A stretch of DNA of 64,000 nt, taken from NCBI GenBank assembly GCA_947471745.1, contig CANJKZ010000955.1, positions 3,159,501 to 3,223,500 on the forward strand, read 5' to 3'. The stretch is from Closterium sp. Naga37s-1. Taxonomy: Eukaryota > Streptophyta > Zygnematophyceae > Desmidiales > Closteriaceae. The notes beneath the pieces are model-generated. The model was not told where the DNA came from and ran no database searches. It saw only the letters and a list, made by a program, of their open reading frames with translations. Positions 62,332-64,000 of the stretch are shown piece by piece. A program made the position numbers and the translations under genes. Within the stretch, counting starts at the first letter, position 1; the number at the start of each line of letters is the position of its first letter.

Positions 62332-63139
62332 CCTAGGGTCGACGGGGGCCTGGAGCCTAGGGTCGACGGGCGGGCTGGGCCTAGGGTCGACGGTCGGGCC
62401 GGGCCTAGGGTCGACGGGCGCGCGGGGTAGAAGGGGCGACGGGCGGGCCGGGGCCTAGGGTCGACGGGGGGGCCGGGGCCTAGGGTCGATGGGCGGGCCG
62501 GGCCTAGGGTCGACGGGTGCGCGGGGAAGAAGGGGCGACGGGCGGGCCGGGGCCTAGGGTCGATGGGCGGGCGGGGCCTAGGGTGGACGGGCGGGCCGGG
62601 CCTAGGGTCAACGGGTGTGCGGGGCAGCAGGGGCGACGGGCGGGCCAGGGCCTAGCGTCGACGGGCGGGCCGGGCCTTGGGACAACGAGCGCGCAGTGCA
62701 GCAGGGGCGACGGGCGGGCCGGGGCCTAGGGTCGACAGGCGGGCCGGGCCTAGGGGCTACGGGTGCACATGGCCTAGGGTCGACGGGCGGGCCGCAAGGG
62801 GCGGGCGCGCGGGGCATAGGGTCGACGGGCGGGCCGCAAAGAGGCGGCGCGCGGGGCAGCAGGTGTAGCACGAGCGCTGCTGAGGGCGGCGCGTGAGCCA
62901 GCAGGGCGGCTAGTGGGGCAGCGCTGTGGTGGGCCCTAACAAAAAAACCGGTCCTAACGAAGGAACAGCTCTAAAACCATCTCAAACGAATGAAAGAGGA
63001 TGAACGAACTATGAAAGATTTGGGTACAAGTTCTAACCCTAATTGGGTTGTACCCCTCATGGGCTACCCGACTTAAGACTACATCTGGTAAGTAAGCCAA
63101 CTACTTATGGTTCTAGGTAAGCAATCTAGCATTATGACA
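62332..63139 (-). mobile_element. Inverted leader and LTR of another short-LTR copia
   Basis: On the minus strand, an LTR (63139-62980, ending in the mutated terminus GA in place of CA) is followed by a primer-site relic (TGGTTTTAGAGCTG), the family motif GGGCCCACCA (62929-62938) and a leader minisatellite running to 62332. The leader's units are GGGCCTAGGGTCGACGGGCGGGCCG on the plus strand. No gag follows. The fragment ends at the last base of the copia I LTR. The LTR is 160 bp, the same as that of copia I. Confidence 0.7.
62335..62890 (-). repeat. GTCGAC-containing leader minisatellite
   Basis: About 20 units with CCTAGGGTCGACGGGCGGGC. GTCGACGGGCGCGCGGGG and GCAGCAGGGGCGAC variants alternate in a higher-order pattern. 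Confidence 0.85.
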
Positions 63140-64000
63140 TGCTGGTACTGCAAGAAGGCTGGACACCCGTGGTTCAAGTGTTTTGGCCGGCCTGAGGGGT
63201 GGGCAACCCCAGGCATGAAGCCGCCAAGTGGTGAACGCGCACAAGGTGGCACTGTGCAAGGTTCAGGTGCATATAGTGAAGGTGCACAAGGCAAAGCCTC
63301 CCCTGGGATGTTTCTTATGGTTGAAGATGTGAAACGGAGTGAGGGGGGTGTGGGTTCAGTTGGGAAGGTTGTGATGCACCCTGTCACTCACTAGGTGATC
63401 GATTCAGGTTGCACAAGTCACATGACCCCACGGGCAGATTTGCTTGACGAGGTAAAGCCCCCTGGGAAGATCAAGTTTGTGGCTGCCGCTTCAGGTGCTT
63501 TGCTCCCTGTGATGGGTGTTGAGAATGCCAAGGTGATGGGAGCCAATGGGGAGCTTGTGGGGCTTGGGAATGTTATGCTGGTTGAAGGTTTGTCCGCTAA
63601 CCTCCTCTCTGTGCGCCGGCTGCAGAAGAGCAAGGCCAAAGTTACGTTCGGCCCAACCAGCTGCCGTGCAAAGCTTGGGAAGCTGTTGTTGTGGGATCTG
63701 GAGGAGAAGAACAGCTGCATCAAGGACCTGTGGCAGCTGACTATAATATCTTGGAACGGAAAACCTTCAGTAATGACAGCGGCAGCAGCAACGGCTAAAG
63801 CAGCTGCGGGAGAAGAGGAGACTGCACCAACTGATGGGGACCTGGATGCAGTCAAGAAGGTGCAGCAGCCACAGCAGCCACATGGTGAGGTGCTTGCTGG
63901 TGTGGATGCAACAGCTGCATGGGCAAAGGCTTCATCTGGGAGTGGTGAGGCTGATTGGGAGACGTGGCACGAGAGGTTGGGTCATGTGAATTTTCCTATG
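63140..64000 (+). pseudogene. Copia J: gag zinc knuckle, protease and pre-integrase, runs off the window
   Basis: The sequence begins at the LTR end with CWYCKKAGHPWFKC, a standard C-X2-C-X4-H-X4-C zinc knuckle. A TAG at 63393 comes just before the protease active site (VIDSGCTSHMTPRADLL). A protease-like fold continues (KIKFVAAASGALLPVMG, VEGLSANLLSVRRLQKSKAK). At the window edge the pre-integrase motif WHERLGHVNFPM appears. The upstream Gag is missing. Sequence style and codon use suggest the same broad family as copia A. No LTR of its own is visible in the window. Confidence 0.8.

Overview
This is a eukaryotic nuclear window from a GC-rich, intron-rich genome of green-plant type, most likely a streptophyte alga. 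The evidence is plant-like Ty1/copia elements with initiator-Met-tRNA primer sites, plant-type glycosyltransferases, CCCTAAA motifs and a chromoviral chromodomain. Placement near the Zygnematophyceae is only a guess. I see no prokaryotic, organellar or viral genome features.

Three host genes can be modelled exon by exon. (1) 11.57-18.62 kb, minus: the alpha subunit of mitochondrial processing peptidase, 11 exons, about 572 aa, with every intron phase consistent. (2) 27.03-27.88 kb, minus: the spliceosomal protein LSm5, with one small exon and the 3' end unresolved. (3) 29.14-38.19 kb, plus: a 12-exon glycosyltransferase gene whose phases all agree. It gives one protein of about 1034 aa that joins a GT8 domain (IPUT1/PGSIP6-like), a GT64 domain (exostosin/GMT1/GINT1-like) and a GT61-like domain. 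GT8 and GT64 enzymes act in succession when glycosyl inositol phosphorylceramide head groups are built, so a fused sphingolipid-glycosylation enzyme is a reasonable hypothesis.

The most unusual feature is shared by all three genes. Many exon edges, with their splice sites, reappear as one to several decayed copies in the neighbouring intron or 3' flank. Some have expanded into tandem arrays: the telomere-like array at 15.3-15.6 kb, the 18-bp array at 16.9 kb and the 23-bp array at 12.9 kb.

The rest is a mosaic of retroelements. At 0-11.1 kb there is a Ty3/gypsy chromodomain tail and LTR, a truncated copia (A), and three pieces (B, C, E) of a short-LTR copia family. Copia D lies at 20.0-25.0 kb. 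Copias F, G, H and I and the start of J fill 38.5-64 kb. The short-LTR family (B-F, H, I) has LTRs of about 120-160 bp, a very GC-rich minisatellite leader that differs between copies, a glycine-rich Gag with an odd C-X13-C-X3-H-X4-C motif, and repeat-coded linkers in Pol. Every copy carries stops, frameshifts or deletions. I is the most complete. Small DNA transposons also occur: a hAT-like element with an 8-bp target duplication at 14.35 kb, a TA-flanked MITE at 25.4 kb and a TTAA-flanked MITE at 28.3 kb.
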